A stretch of 64,000 nt of DNA, taken from Platanthera guangdongensis (taxonomy: Eukaryota > Streptophyta > Magnoliopsida > Asparagales > Orchidaceae). The notes below the pieces were generated by a model. It had not been told where the DNA came from and searched no databases. It was given only the letters and a program-made list of their open reading frames with translations. Shown here piece by piece: positions 20,962-32,910 of the stretch (the stretch's first letter is position 1; each line of letters opens with the position of its first letter). A program made the translations under genes and the position numbers. Where the stretch lies: NCBI GenBank assembly GCA_039583875.1, contig CM077149.1, forward strand, positions 24,813,194-24,877,193. The letters are read 5' to 3'.

Positions 20962-22688
20962 ATGGCCCAAAACAAAGATTATGCTAGCACCAGACCTCCA
21001 CTGTGCAATCTATCTAAGTTTGCACTTTGGAAGGCAAGGATTAGACTGTACATGAACACTATTGATGAGGACATTTTCAATTCTGTTTTGACAGTGTGTC
21101 CAAGACCTCCAGAGAATACAAGTACAAGTGCTGTTCCACCTCCTTCAGGAACAGATGCAGAAATAAAGAAATGGAAAGTTGCAGATGCAAAGGCTATGAA
21201 CATTCTAGCCCAGACTATGTCTGATTAAATATTCCAAAAGGTAGCTGAATGCAACTCAGCAAAGGACATCTGGGACAAGTTATCTGAGATAGTCTCAGGA
21301 TCTGCTGATGAGAGAAAAGATAGAAGATCTCATCTCATAACCCAGTATGATAATTTCAAGAAAGGAGAAGTTGAGTCAGTAGAAGACATGTATAATAGAC
21401 TCAGTCTCATAGTCAATGAGCTGAAAACTTTGGACAAGGAGATCTCATTGTCTGAGCTCAATGATAAAATCCTAATGTGCTTCCCATGCACTTGGGACTC
21501 AAGGATCTAGCCAATCAAGGATGCCAGAAGCCTAAATGAGATCACAACTGAAGCTCTCTTGGGCAAGCTGAAGTCTTATGAGCTGCTCATCAAGAATAGA
21601 GAAGAAGAGCAGAAGGCTGCTTCACCAACAGTCAGAAAAGAGAAGTCAATAGCTTTCAAAGCCATTGAAGATCAGCCTGAAGACAAAGTCATAGGCAATG
21701 AAGAGCTGCTAAGCCTACTGGCCTAAAGGTTTTACAAAATGGCCAGGAAGGATTTTAGGAAAAGATCATACAGAGAGCACGACAAGCCAAGGTATGACAA
21801 ATCAAATAACAAAGAGATTATTTGTTTTGGTTGTAGGAAACCAGGCCACATTGTGCCTGACTGTCCAGAAAATAAAAACAAGGACAAAAAGGACAGGAAA
21901 GAAAGGAGAAAAGAAAAGGACTTCAAGAAGAGCAGCAATGGCAAACCCTCCTCCAGCAAGAAAAAACACACAAGGAAGGGATTTGTTGCTGAAACTTGGA
22001 GTGAGACAGAAGAAGAATCAGAAGCTTCATCCAGCTCAAGTGATGATGAAGATGATGCTGAAGAAAAAGAATTCTGCATGATGGCTATCAATGCCTCACA
22101 ACAAAATTCTGATGCAGAAGAATCAGAGTCAGAATCAGAGACTCAATCTGAAGAGGATCAGGTAATAAGTTCTTTTGATTTCAATTCTGAGGACTTCAAG
22201 TGTGAGTATAAAGCACTATGTTTAGATTTATTAATATCTAAGAAGGAAATCATTTCTCTCAGAAATCAATTATCTGAATACAGTACTTTAAAATCAGATA
22301 ACCTCAAACTCTCTGAGGAGTTGGAATGTTGTAGGGAGCAGATAGCCTCACTGAAAAGTGAACTATCAGAGGCCAAGAAGCTTGAAGAATCCCTCAATGG
22401 GAGAAGTATCAAGCTAATGGACATCACAAGCACAGTGAACTCAAGATTCAATAGTACACTGGGCTTGGGTGCTTCATCCAGCCAACCTATAGTACTAACA
22501 ACCACAATTAAATTTATCTCTGATAAAGGTAAGAGAGTTGTAGAGGTAGCTAGGAAAAATTCTGACTTACCCAAGAAAACAAGAGTTCAACAGAAATCGT
22601 CGAACGGAGCTAGACGATTGTTGAACGGAGCTCAACGATATCAGGCTAAATCGTCGAGCTCAGGTCGACGATCTCCAAACCCTGAACT
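20962..22688 (+). pseudogene. gag: Copia E Gag, interrupted by three stop codons
   Basis: One reading frame runs from ATG (20962) to the breakpoint with nonsense codons at 21226, 21508 and 21724 and no frameshift. The sequence parallels element F throughout: the N-terminal gag domain ([15 protein letters not shown]), CCHC knuckle [14 protein letters not shown] near 21830, Lys-rich and acidic Ser-rich stretches, a coiled coil near 22210-22410, and the beginning of the TCGTCGA-encoded Arg/Ser repeat (22594-22676). The TAG at 21508 replaces a Trp in the phrase [10 protein letters not shown] of F. The C-terminus is lost at the junction with gypsy K. Confidence 0.9.
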
Positions 22689-24637
22689 ATGCCACAGTTG
22701 AGCGGGACTGGCCGTGGACCCCACAAAGATTCAGGCAGTTCAAGACTGGCCTTAGTTGAAGAAGGCCACGGATGTCCGAAGTTTCCTGGGATTGGTCGGA
22801 TACTATCGGAAGTTTGTGTAGGGATTTTCTCAGATAACCCTCCCATCACTTCTTTGACGAAGAACACACCGTTCATTTGGACGTCGTAGTGTAAGGAGGC
22901 CTTCCAGGAGTTAAAGAGTCGGCTTATGTCGGACCCTATCCTCACCCTTCCATCTGGTAAGGAGGGCTTCCAGGTGTATGCTGATGCATCTTTTCAGGGG
23001 ATGGGTGCTGTATTGATGCAGCATGGTCATGTGATAGCATACGCCACACGACAGCTAAAGAAGCACAAGCAGAACTACCATGTTCACGAATTGGAGATGG
23101 GAGCAGTAGTGTTTGCTCTGAAGATTTGGCGACATTACCTCTATGGTGTGTACTGTGACATATTTTCGGATCACAAGAATCTGAAATATATTAATACGCA
23201 GAAGGAGTTGAATGTTTGCCCGAGAAGATGGCTGGAGTTAATATCTGATTATGAGTACACGATGCACTACCACATAGGGAAGGCGAATGTGGTAGCCAAT
23301 GTACTGAGTCTTAGAGCCACCACCTCTGGAGCTGAGCCCCAGATTATATCCATGGAGCTGGTGTAGAGATTAGAAGATATGCACATCACACTGGTATCGT
23401 CTGACGACCCCGAGCTCTATGAGGACTATCTAGCCGCGATGAGCACCACAGATGACATTCGAGATCGAGTTAGAGATGGGCAGAGGTAGGATGCCAAGCT
23501 AGAGCCGATATTCCGGGCCTTGGAGGTAGGCACTACTGCAGATTACACGCTGAGGGATGGTCTGGTATGCTTCAGAGGACGAGTTTATATACTAGAGGGA
23601 GGCGAGGTCTGGGAGGTATTCGGTACACCCGGGAGTTACGAAGATGACTGCGGACCTGAGGAAGACCATGTACTGGCAAGGCATGAAGAATGATATCACC
23701 TACTTTGTGACCCACTGCGAGACATGCCATCTAGTGAAGGCGGAGTGCAGGAACCCCGCAGGATTATTGCAACAACTCTCGGTGCCGGAGTGGAAGTTTT
23801 ATGATATCACGATGGATTTCATACATGGGCTTCCTCGATCTCGGACGGGGAATGATTCGATCTGGGTGATCATTGACCGGCTGACGAAGGTAGCCAGATT
23901 TATCCCGATCAGGAAGGACGATTCGATTGGTGTGATGGTGCGGAAGTTTGTGGAGCAGTTCGTCCATTATCACAGCGTACCCAGGACGATCATATCGGAT
24001 CGGGATGGACAGTTTACATGCAAGGAATGGCAATCAGTGCATACCTACTTGGGTATTCGGCTGACCGTCAGTACAGACTTTCACCCTCATACAGACGGAC
24101 ATACAGAGCACACCAATTAGACTTTGGAGGATCTACTTCACCTATTCATTCTGGACTGTGGAGAGCCTTGGGAGAAGCTATTGCCACTGGTCGAGTTCTC
24201 TTATAACAACAGCTACCAGTCCAGCATATGGATGGCACCTTACGAGGCTCTATATGGATGAAGGTGTAGGACTCCGCTGTTATGTATACAGGACAAAGAG
24301 CTGAAGGTGTTGGGATCGGAGTTTGTTTAGGACATTGAGGCTTAGGTGAGGCTTATACGGGATCAGATGCTGGAGGCGCAGAGCAGGCAGACCAAGTATT
24401 ACGATGTGAGATACCATCAAGTAGAGTTCCAGGTTGGAGACCGGGCATTCTTGAAGATACGACTGATACATGGAGTCTCACAAGTTCGTGGACGGAAGAA
24501 GAAGCCCAGCCCGAGATATGTGGGGCCTTACAGGATCCTGGAGCGGATTGGTCCCTTGGCATACAGGCTAGAGCTACCGTCGGAACTGGAGGTCCTGTAT
24601 GATGTTTTCCAAGTCTCCTCCCTTAGGAGGGCTCTAC
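22689..24637 (+). pseudogene. pol: Gypsy fragment K: end of RT, RNase H, integrase
   Basis: It begins in the RT connection region (VRSFLGLVGYYRKFV near 22768-22815) and continues through RNase H. Open piece 22926-23366 carries [33 protein letters not shown] and SDHKNLKY. The integrase zinc region CETCHLVKAECRNPAG and core DFIHGLPRSRTGND ... ISDRDGQFT lie in 23644-24120, and the C-terminal integrase module in 24346-24637. Stops and frameshifts separate the pieces. It ends at 24637 within the VSSLRRALL motif, where copia C is inserted. It is homologous to H at about 51260-53240. The 5' half, chromodomain and LTRs are missing. Confidence 0.88.
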
Positions 24638-24832
24638 TGAAAGATGGGGGTTAGAACTGATCTACTCTAGAGGGGGGGGGGGGTGAATAGAGTAATTAAA
24701 AATCTTTTTTGGCTGTTTCTAAAATAATTATCAGTGTAATAAAATGAATGAAACCAATATTAACAGAAAGGAAAAACAGTCGAAGTTAATCTGCTCTAAC
24801 ACAACACATCTAGCCTAAACTATCACGGCCAC
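24638..24832 (-). repeat. 3' LTR of copia C, terminal 195 bases (cut by copia B)
   Basis: The LTR end TGAAAGATGG begins at 24638 directly inside gypsy K (candidate target duplication TCTAC at 24633-24637). A C/G-run hairpin with arms TACTCTA / TAGAGTA is at 24663-24694. The LTR continues at 36718 on the far side of element B, and both sides share GCCAC. Confidence 0.88.
24828..24832. repeat. Target-site duplication of copia B (left copy)
   Basis: GCCAC directly precedes the LTR of B. The identical GCCAC at 36718-36722 follows its other end. This fixes both borders of B. Confidence 0.9.
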
Positions 24833-26393
24833 TGAAAGTGAAGGTTAGATCTGAAATACTCTAAAGGTGGGGGGGGGTGAATAGAGTATTATGCTCTCTA
24901 CAAAATCTTTACAACTTTTGCTGTAATCCTAGGTGAACAGGTTAGTAATCAAAGTAATAAGTACAACAACCTAACAAATCACAGAACACAGCCAAAACAA
25001 AAGAAAAGGGGCAACCAGACGACACAAGAAATTATAGTGGTTCCACAACATGGGTACATCCACTCTTATACCACCATGGTAGGAATCCACTCAGATTTTT
25101 GATCAGGTTCCTGACACCAATGTGCTTATGTTCAGGTGCTCAAAAACCAAAACCTCAAGTCTTTTGGTAGGAGATTTGCAACCAGGAATAATTTTGAAGG
25201 GAATTAAAACCCTATACAGGGGATGTAAAAAGGGGTGATGGTGTCTTCTCTTTCTCAATAACAACTGAGAAGACTAGTGGATTGATTTCAGCAGATTGCT
25301 CCGCCTGAGATCTTGAATGGATCAGGAAATCTGGAGCACTGCTTCCGGGTGACAGGTCTTCAAAACTTGATTGCCTTGACCAGAGATTGCTTCAGGAACT
25401 TCTTTGACAGATAGAGATATTGTTGTCCTTCTGAAGTTGTCCTGTAGGGTTGAAAGAAGAAGACTCTTGATAAAGATTGTATGTTCTTCTTCTTCTTGAC
25501 GATGATGTTCTATGGCCAAGGCTGATTACAGTGAGTGAAAACTTTTTATTTCTGAAAGACTTCTTGAATGTAATGTGTGTCTGTGTGTCACTGCTTAATC
25601 TTTTCTTCTTTTTGTTAAAACTGACTGAAGAACACATTCGAAGTTAGAATATGTGAGCAGTAAATGTAGTCGGCCTGGGAAGGAAGCGACAATGAATGAA
25701 TTCCCTAACTTTCCCACGGAAAAATGGTATGTAATGATCCATGATCAATGCTCGTTCTAACGGTAACATTCCGAGAAGATTGAGCATTAATTACTCAGGA
25801 ATCATCGCCAAGAAAAGGGATAGAAAACTGGAGAATACCTAAGTCTGGAATCGTTGAACGAAGAAAAAAAATCGTCGAGCTGAGGTCACAGTTCGTCGAG
25901 CTGAGCTGATGAGTTCGTCGACCAGACAATAGCAATTAGTCTTCAAGGGAAACTTGTCAATTCTGCTACAAACTTCGTCGAACTGGCAATCATCATTCGT
26001 CGACTAGACAATCATCATTCGTCGAACTGAGATCCAAATTCGAAGATCGAAGAATGATTGTGGACTTATAATTTGATAAGTCTCTTGCTGAGAAGAATTC
26101 AAATAGAAGACCAGAGATCGTCGACCAAAGAATATGGTTCGTTAAGATGAGATCGACGAACGTCGCTGATTCGTTGAGCTGAGATCGACGAACGTCGAAC
26201 AGATTTCATTGAGCTGAAAATATCTCTAAGTCTTGAGTTTCTCTGGCAGTCTGGAGGATGGCTAGTCCACAGGATGATGTTCTAAGGACAAACCCTAGAC
26301 TCTAGGACACAACCAATGACCTTACTATACAAGGTGGGTCAAAGACATCCTAGCTCAGTGGACCTAGCCCAAATCCAAACTAGGGATCCAACA
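24833..26393 (-). repeat. 3' LTR of copia B
   Basis: On the minus strand it begins TGTTGGATCCC at 26393 and ends CTTCACTTTCA at 24833. It contains the C-run hairpin (24855-24890) and a TCGTCGA-type array (25852-26215). Confidence 0.93.
25852..26215. repeat. TCGTCGA-type array (3' LTR of B)
   Basis: Repeated TTCGTCGA(A/G/C)C units, several paired with GATCGACGAA (for example near 26100-26205). Decayed copies such as TTCGAAGATCGAAG are interspersed. Confidence 0.8.
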
Positions 26394-26405
26394 ATCTCCC
26401 CCTAT
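26394..26405 (-). other. Polypurine tract of copia B
   Basis: On the minus strand AATAGGGGGAGAT abuts the 3' LTR start. Confidence 0.85.
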
Positions 26406-26572
26406 TTGGGTGAGGTCACTAAGTGAAGACACAGACTGAAACAAAGCAGTAAAAGCATATATCTGATAGAGAATTTATAACAAATGTAGTAGATATATGA
26501 AAGCTTTGTTCAGAAACATAACCAGAGAGTTATAAAAGCAAAAACAGGAAAAAAAGAAAAAAAAAACTTAGA

Positions 26573-29325
26573 TCATATCTTGCTTTTCTTGAATTTGTCT
26601 TTGTCTTTCTCTTTGCTGCTGCTACTGCTACTAGCTCCAGGCTTTGAGAATTTGATCTCTCTGTTTGGATTAGCTGCCTGACCTACAGTCATTGTCATAT
26701 CAGCTATACCAAGCATATTCTGAGAAGAGGCTCTGGGAACAACAGCCTCTAGATGGAGCTTCATATAGTCATCAACATTGAAAAGCTTGTTTGCTTTGTC
26801 AAACCTTTTAAGTTCTTCTTTTCTATACTTTGACATGGTTGACTATCCTGAGATGTACTTTCCTTCAGCTTTTGCTTTATTAATCAATGAGAGCCCAATC
26901 AGTTCCTGGAATCTGGCCATTTTAGCAGTGTTAGCTGTTTCAGGATCCTCAAAAGGAATAGGAGTTGAATAAGGTCTTTTGGGACTGTCAGCCTTCTGTT
27001 CTACAGATACATTTTGTTGTTGCTGCTGAGGTTGTGGTCTGCCTGAAAATTGTTGCCTCTACTGGTAACCTCCTAAAGACTTGCTCTGATGCCTTTGGTA
27101 GGTTTGTACAGGAGCAGGCTTTGGAATTGAGGAACTGGAAGTATCAGCATCTGGAGGAGGAGGAGGAGGATCGTTTCTGTATCTAACAACTGGTGAAAAA
27201 GAGTATCTCCTGCTTTTATTTCTTTCCTTTTGTTGATTCTTTGACAGCCACCCCCAAGCAGGCATTCCCTCATAGGGAGTGATGTTATGCAAGATGTAGT
27301 AGGAAGTGTCAGGTGTTGGATTGGGCTTAGGAGCAGGAGGAGGAGGATCCTATCTCTTCTTTGACAACATTTGCTTCTTCTTCTTGGCAGCTTCTTCATC
27401 TGAATCATCATCTTCCTCTTCCTCATCTGAGCTAGACGCTTTAGGATTGGCATACAGAGCATCAATCTCTCTTAGGGTAACTGCAGAGATCTGGGGCTTG
27501 GCTGGTTGAACTGGAGCTGGAGAGCTGATTAAGACTGAGTGCTCTTCTTGAGCTTTATTCTCTTCCTTAATATCTGCTAGAATCAATGCATCCAGGTCAG
27601 GCATTGGGTAATCATTCATAACAAAAATTGGGGCAGAAATCTCTTCTGGGGGGGAAGAGAGGGCTTGCTCTGGAACAGCAAAACTATCACTAAGTTGCTT
27701 AGCAACTGTAGGACTTATTGGAGAGGTGATAGGAATGATAGCCAAGGATGGCTTAGCAGAAGGGAGCTGTACATAATTTGTATCAAAAGATCTCAACAAA
27801 ACAGCCAAATAACCTGTGGGATTGAAATGGAAATCACCAACAGGTTGTATCTGCTCTGGAACTGACTCATCTAATTCAATGTCAGTATCCATAAAATGAA
27901 TCAATTCAATCAAATCTGAATAAAAGTTTGTCAAACTTGCTGCTTCTGCATCTGAAACTGCTGTAGGAGGAACTGCTGCTGCATCTGAAACTGCTGCTGC
28001 ATCTGAAACTGCTGCTACTACTACATCAGCTGCTGCTTCATCACAGAGCATCTCCCCCTGCCTGGTTTTAGGAGAACCTGGAGCCAGGCCCCTGAATGAA
28101 GAGGGGGCAGCAGAAAGAAGAGATACTTGGGCAGATAAAGAGTTGATAGAATTTACAAGAGGTGTAATGGCCTCTGTGATTAGGGATTTGATGTGGGGAG
28201 TGAGCAGGGTTATGATGGTAGATACAGTGGGGGTTTCCAAAGATGGTGAAGTATTTGGTGATGGTAGAGAAGTAGATGAAGGGAGGGGAACAGATGGAGG
28301 GGATAGAGGTGGAATAACATCTATCATGGTGGTGTCTGGTGGATGTGGAGAATGGGATGGTATATAAAAATGTGGAATTTTAAACAGATGAGGTGGAGGA
28401 GGTGATGCTGGAGGAGACATAGCAGGGGATTCATGAGTTGATGGAGAAATATGAATGGGGGAATTTGGAGGAGTTGGAAGATTGGCTGAGAATGGAAGAT
28501 GGGTTGCTGGAAGAGGTTGTGGAGATGGGATTGCCTCTTCTACAGGTTGGGGAGTGGCCTTCACGGCCCTTGTGCTCTCAGAAGCGGGGATGGAAGAGGA
28601 GGAAGCCTTGGATGGCTTAGAGATCGTCCTCTCCCATCTGCCAAACAAAGCGCATGTGAGGCGCTTGCTGGCATTGATGAATATGGTCGGGGAGACCATG
28701 AATTCACCAGCTTTTGCTTGAAGGAAAATCCCCAGGATTCTTCCAAAGCATACCTCTTTCTTAGTATTTTTCTTCTTGATCAAATCAAAGAAGATCTTGC
28801 CCCAAGTAACGTGACTCTTGTAGACCACCGCGCACATGATAAGAAATTGGTATCTTGTTATGTAATCATGCACGGTGTGCTTGCCCATCAACACTTTCCC
28901 ACAATATCCGCCAAGAACTGGTAGGCGGCAGAAAGTTGTTTCTTTAACAACTTGTTAGGGTTACTCCCAGTAAACCCTATCAGATTCAGCATCGAACTAT
29001 ACTCATCAGAATCTATATCCAAATCGTCTTCTCCATTGACCAAACCAAAAATCTCAGAAATAACGGCGGGGGATAAAGAAACAACATTAGCCCTAATATT
29101 CCCTGTCAAGATGTTGTCCTCAGAAGTAGAAGAAGTATATACCCATTATTTAATCTCCATTGCATGCAGTTTGATTCTCCTGGTCATAAAATCCTTGAGA
29201 CCAAGCTCTTCTAGAAGTTCCAGAATGTAGAGAAATATAGGGTCAGAATGCTGAAATGAATCAAAATCTATATCAAAGCCTGGATCGAATTTCATTGCAG
29301 CCAGGGTGCTCGCTGGAACCGCCAT
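26573..29325 (-). pseudogene. ORF3 of copia B (third large frame between pol and 3' LTR), broken
   Basis: The ATG is at 29323-29325 and the end is the stop at 26573, about 900 codons if uninterrupted. The first ~250 codons encode a globular domain shared with C and F (MKFDPGFDIDFDSF, RRIKL, EIFGL.NGED, NPNKLLKK.LS.EYQFLADIVGK, FFDLIKKK.TKKEVCFGRILGIFLQAK, INASKRLTCALFGRW). The longest open stretch is 27350-28894. A Pro/Ser-rich linker, an acidic stretch, a Lys/Arg-rich stretch (LSKNQQKERNKSRRYSF) and a conserved C-terminal module (YRKEELKRFDKANKLF ... IKFSKPG) follow. No membrane-spanning segment or signal peptide is visible, so the usual envelope-like label for Sirevirus third ORFs is not supported. 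The early part resembles plant mobile-domain or putative transposon-protein ORFs in style only; function unknown. Frameshifts and stops occur near 28890 and 27350. Confidence 0.8.
28050..28062 (-). other. Internal polypurine tract within ORF3 of B
   Basis: On the minus strand GGCAGGGGGAGAT, which encodes the RQGEM segment. The same tract occupies the equivalent position in C (39778) and F (63548). Confidence 0.7.
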
Positions 29326-29352
29326 TGATTACCTGCAAGAGAAACAAACAGC
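29325..29352 (-). promoter_or_regulatory. 3' splice-site-like sequence before ORF3 of B
   Basis: On the minus strand TGTTTGTTTCTCTTGCAG ends at 29333, and GTAATCA then leads into ATG at 29325. The pyrimidine tract and terminal CAG have the form of a plant intron acceptor. Confidence 0.55.
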
Positions 29353-29443
29353 GATCAAGTGCAACAGGAACTGAAAGCGCGGGATGGAGGTCGAAGAAAA
29401 CCTAGATAAAAGGGTTTCCTGAATATGAATCGACAAACTCCGT

Positions 29444-29706
29444 TCCATGAAAAAAAAAACAGTTCTCCGAACTGAGGTTGACGAAATAAATTATAGACAA
29501 ATAATTCGTCGATCTCATCCAGAAGAAACGAAAACAGTTCGTCGAACTCCATTCGACGAAATATCTTCTGAAGCAAAGTTCGTCGATCTCCGGTCGACGA
29601 AAATTATTTCCACATAGAGAATTCGTCGATCTCCGTTCGACGAGCATCTCTCAAACTTTCCCTAATTCGTCGAACTCCGTTCGACGAACTCTGGAAAATT
29701 CGTCGA
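29444..29706. repeat. TCGTCGA / TCGACGA palindromes in pol-ORF3 spacer of B
   Basis: Four clear pairs such as TTCGTCGAACT ... ATTCGACGAA (29537-29560 region) and TTCGTCGATCTCCG ... TCGACGA. They occupy almost all the spacer between the pol stop and the ORF3 acceptor. Confidence 0.85.
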
Positions 29707-29719
29707 ATGCAGATAGAAA

Positions 29720-32700
29720 CTAATTTAACTCTTCTCCATTGATCATTCCCAGTTGATTTATAAAGAACAGATGATTTTTCTCATCCAAGGGTTTGGTGAA
29801 AATATCTGCTCTCTATAAATCAGTAGGAATATGGATTAGATTAATTTTCTTTTTGTCAACATTATCTCTAATGAAATGATGCCTTATATCAATATGTTTA
29901 GTCCTACTATGGTGAACTGGATTCTGTGCTATAGCAATAGCACTAGTATTATCACAAAATAATGTTGAATTATTTAAGTTGACACCATAGTCTAGGAGTT
30001 GGTTTTGTAACCATAACATTTGTGAACATCAGCTACCAGCAGCCATATATTCTGCTTTTGCAGTTGATGTATACACAAATGTTTACTTTCTACAAAACCA
30101 AAAGACAAGTCTCATACCCAGAACTGGCAAGTTCCAGAGGTACTTTTCCTGTCCACTCTACATCCAGCATAGTCAGCATCTGAGTATCCAGTTAACTCAA
30201 ACTCTGACTCTACAGGATACAGAGTCCTAGATTTGGACAACTTTTTATATATCTCAAAATTCTTTTTAAGAAAATAAGGTGAGATTCTTTGGGGTTCACT
30301 TGGAACCTAGCACAAAGGCATGTGGCAAACATGATATCAGGCCTGCAAGCTATTAGGTATAATAGGGATCCAACAATTGTCCTATAAAGCTTCTGATCTA
30401 CAGGTTTCCCTGCTGCATCAGAATCCACAACAGCATTGGTAGCCATAGGTGTTTTCATTCCTGAAGCATCACCCATCCCAAACTTCTTAATAAGCTCTTT
30501 AGCATACTTAGCTTGGGAGAGGAAGATACCATCAGGGAGCTGCTTCACGTGGAGACCAAGGAAGTAGGAAAGCTCACCCATGTTACTCATCTCAAATGTG
30601 GAATGCATGAGGTCAGCAAACCTCTCGCATAATTTGGGATCAGTAGAACCAAAGATGATGTCATCCACATATATTTATACTAACAATATTTGGTCCTTAT
30701 GATATCTAGTGAAAAGGGTTTTATCTATGGTTCCTCTTGTAAATTTATGCTCTAAAAGAAAGCTTGCTAAGGTCTCATACCAAGCTCTTGGAGCTTGCTT
30801 TAAACCATAGAGAGTTTTATGCAATTTAAACATAAAAGAGGGTTGAGTTAGAGAGATAAAACCTGGAGGTTGTTCCACATAAACCTCTTCTTGAAGCACT
30901 CCATTCAAAAATGCACTTTTTACATCCATTTGGAAAACTTTGAATCTCCTGTGAGCTGCATAGGCAAGGAATATTCTTATGGCCTCTAACCTTGCAACAG
31001 GGGCAAAGGTTTGGTCATAGTCAATTCCTTCCTCTTGCCTGTAGCCCTGAGCAACAAGCCTAGCCTTGTTTCTCACAATGTTTCCTTAAGCATCCAACTT
31101 GTTTCTGTAGACCCATTTAGTTCCAATAACTGGGTAGTTATGAGGTCTTGGAACCAAATCCCAAACTCTACATCTCTCAAACTGATTTAGTTCCTCGTGT
31201 ATTGCAATGATCTAGTGGGGATCTTGATTAGCTTCATGGATGGAGAGAGGTTCAATCTGAGAGAGAAAATAGGCATGCATCAAGTCTTGGTTGAGTTGAT
31301 GCCTTATCTAAACACCTGCTGAAATGTCTCCAATCACTTGAGATCTGGGGTGATCTTTAAGTGTGACAAGATTAGTTGGTGGAGTTTGTTCAGCAATAGC
31401 TTCTATAATTAATTCCTCTTAAGGAATGTTATTAGCTGTTGAGGGAAGTTCAGCCACTTCCACTAGAATTTCTTCTTCACTGCCTTCAACAACTTGTGGA
31501 GAAGGATGGGTTGACACGTCTTGGGTAAGGTTTAGTCCATCCAAAGACTCACACAGTTATGGAACCTGCAAAGAGCTTATGGTAGAAATCTCTTTCTCCT
31601 TATAAGACATGTTAGCTTCATCAAAAGATACATGGACTGACTCTTCAATTTTAAGAGAGGATTTATTAAAAACCCTATAGGCCTTGCTTACTTGGGAGTA
31701 TCCTAGAAAAATCCCTTCTTCAGCCTTAGCCTCAAACTTTCTAATGTATCTTTTGTTGTTTGTGTGAATATAACATATACAACCAAAAACTTTAAAATAT
31801 GTGATTTTAGGTTTCTTTCCATTAAGCAATTCATAGGGGGTCTTATTTTTCAAGTTATGTATAAGGCTTTTTTTCAGGACATAGTTAGCTGTGTTTACAG
31901 CTTCTGCCCAAAAGGATAGAGGCATGTAAGCATCTGCCAATAATGTACCTGAAGCTTCAATGAGTGTCCTATTTTTCCTTTCAGCTACCCCATTTTGTTG
32001 GGGAGTTCTAGTGGCTGAGAAACACTGCCTGATACCTTCCTTCTCACAGAACTCATGCATTAGAAGAGACTCAAACTCTGTGCCATGATCACTTTTGATC
32101 AATGCAAAATGAGTAGAGAACTCAATCTGTATGGTCCTGAGGAAATATGTAAGAACCTTGAATGTGTCTGACTTAGTTCTCAAAAAGGCCACCCAACTGA
32201 ATCTGGAGAAGTTATCAACAATCACTAAAGTGTAAGACTACCCTCCTAGGTTTTGTACTGCAATGGGTCCAAATAGGTCCACATGAAGCAAATACAAAAT
32301 CCTAGGTGAATCACTCTTATTAATAAATTTGAAACTAGTTTTTGTTTGCTTGCCTAATTGACAAGCCCTGCATAGGTTTTCCTTCTCGTAGGGACTAGAA
32401 GGTAAGCCTATAACAAGGTTGTCTTTAGATAACCTAGCTATATTTTTAAGGTTTACATGACCTAATCTTTAATGCCACAACTCATTTTGGTTACTAGTGA
32501 TATTGAGTAAACAAACATCAGTTTTGGCAGAAATAAAATCTACTAGATATATGTTACCTTGTCTAGTTCTAATTAAAACAGTTTTGTTTTCATTATTAAT
32601 AATAGAATATGAGGTAGAGTTAAAGTGTACCTAATAACCTTCATCATATAATTGGCTTATGGATATTAGGTTATGTTTGACTCCTCTTACATATGTTACT

Positions 32701-32891
32701 CTCCTGAAGGTAACTATTCCAATCTTTACTGGTCCATATCCTTCAGACTGGCAACAATTTGAATCACCAAAGATCCACTTTGGTCCTAGCTTGGACTTGT
32801 AATTAGATAGATTGTCCTTGCTCCCTGTCATATGCTTGGAGCAACCACTGTCCAAGTACTAGGTCTGACTCACCCTTGGAAAGCTCTTTAC
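29720..32891 (-). pseudogene. pol: Copia B Pol, broken by stops and frameshifts
   Basis: It reads on the minus strand from a splice-acceptor-like CAG at 32892. A protease piece ([10 protein letters not shown], 32631-32855) is followed by integrase ([12 protein letters not shown] KSDHGTEF and [17 protein letters not shown] in 31557-32225). RT comes in two pieces (31076-30675 with [14 protein letters not shown]; 30668-30210 starting at the Y.DD catalytic region), then RNase H with HSRTKHIDIRHHF (30019-29813). A stop TAG at 32859-32861 replaces the Trp of the WYLDSG motif, exactly as in element A. Several further stops separate the pieces, so no functional Pol is possible. Pol ends at TAG 29720-29722. 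Confidence 0.9.
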
Positions 32892-32910
32892 CTGTAATGA
32901 AAAACAAACA

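Larger units (their letters stand above)
19283..22688 (+). mobile_element. Ty1/copia element E, 5' part only
   Basis: It consists of a 5' LTR, a primer site and gag with three nonsense codons. It ends where gypsy fragment K starts (breakpoint within about 22680-22690). It is closely related to element F at 54679, with the same LTR start TGTTGGAACACCCTATTACT and very similar gag. Its pol, ORF3 and 3' LTR are missing from the window. Confidence 0.88.

Noticed and set aside
24670..24684. Poly-G run as a possible assembly artefact
   Set aside because: The same run flanked by pairing arms occurs in every copia LTR in the window, so it is a real family feature, although its exact length may be uncertain.
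26573..29325. Calling ORF3 an envelope gene
   Set aside because: No signal peptide, membrane span or cleavage-site pattern is visible in any of the three copies; position alone is not enough.
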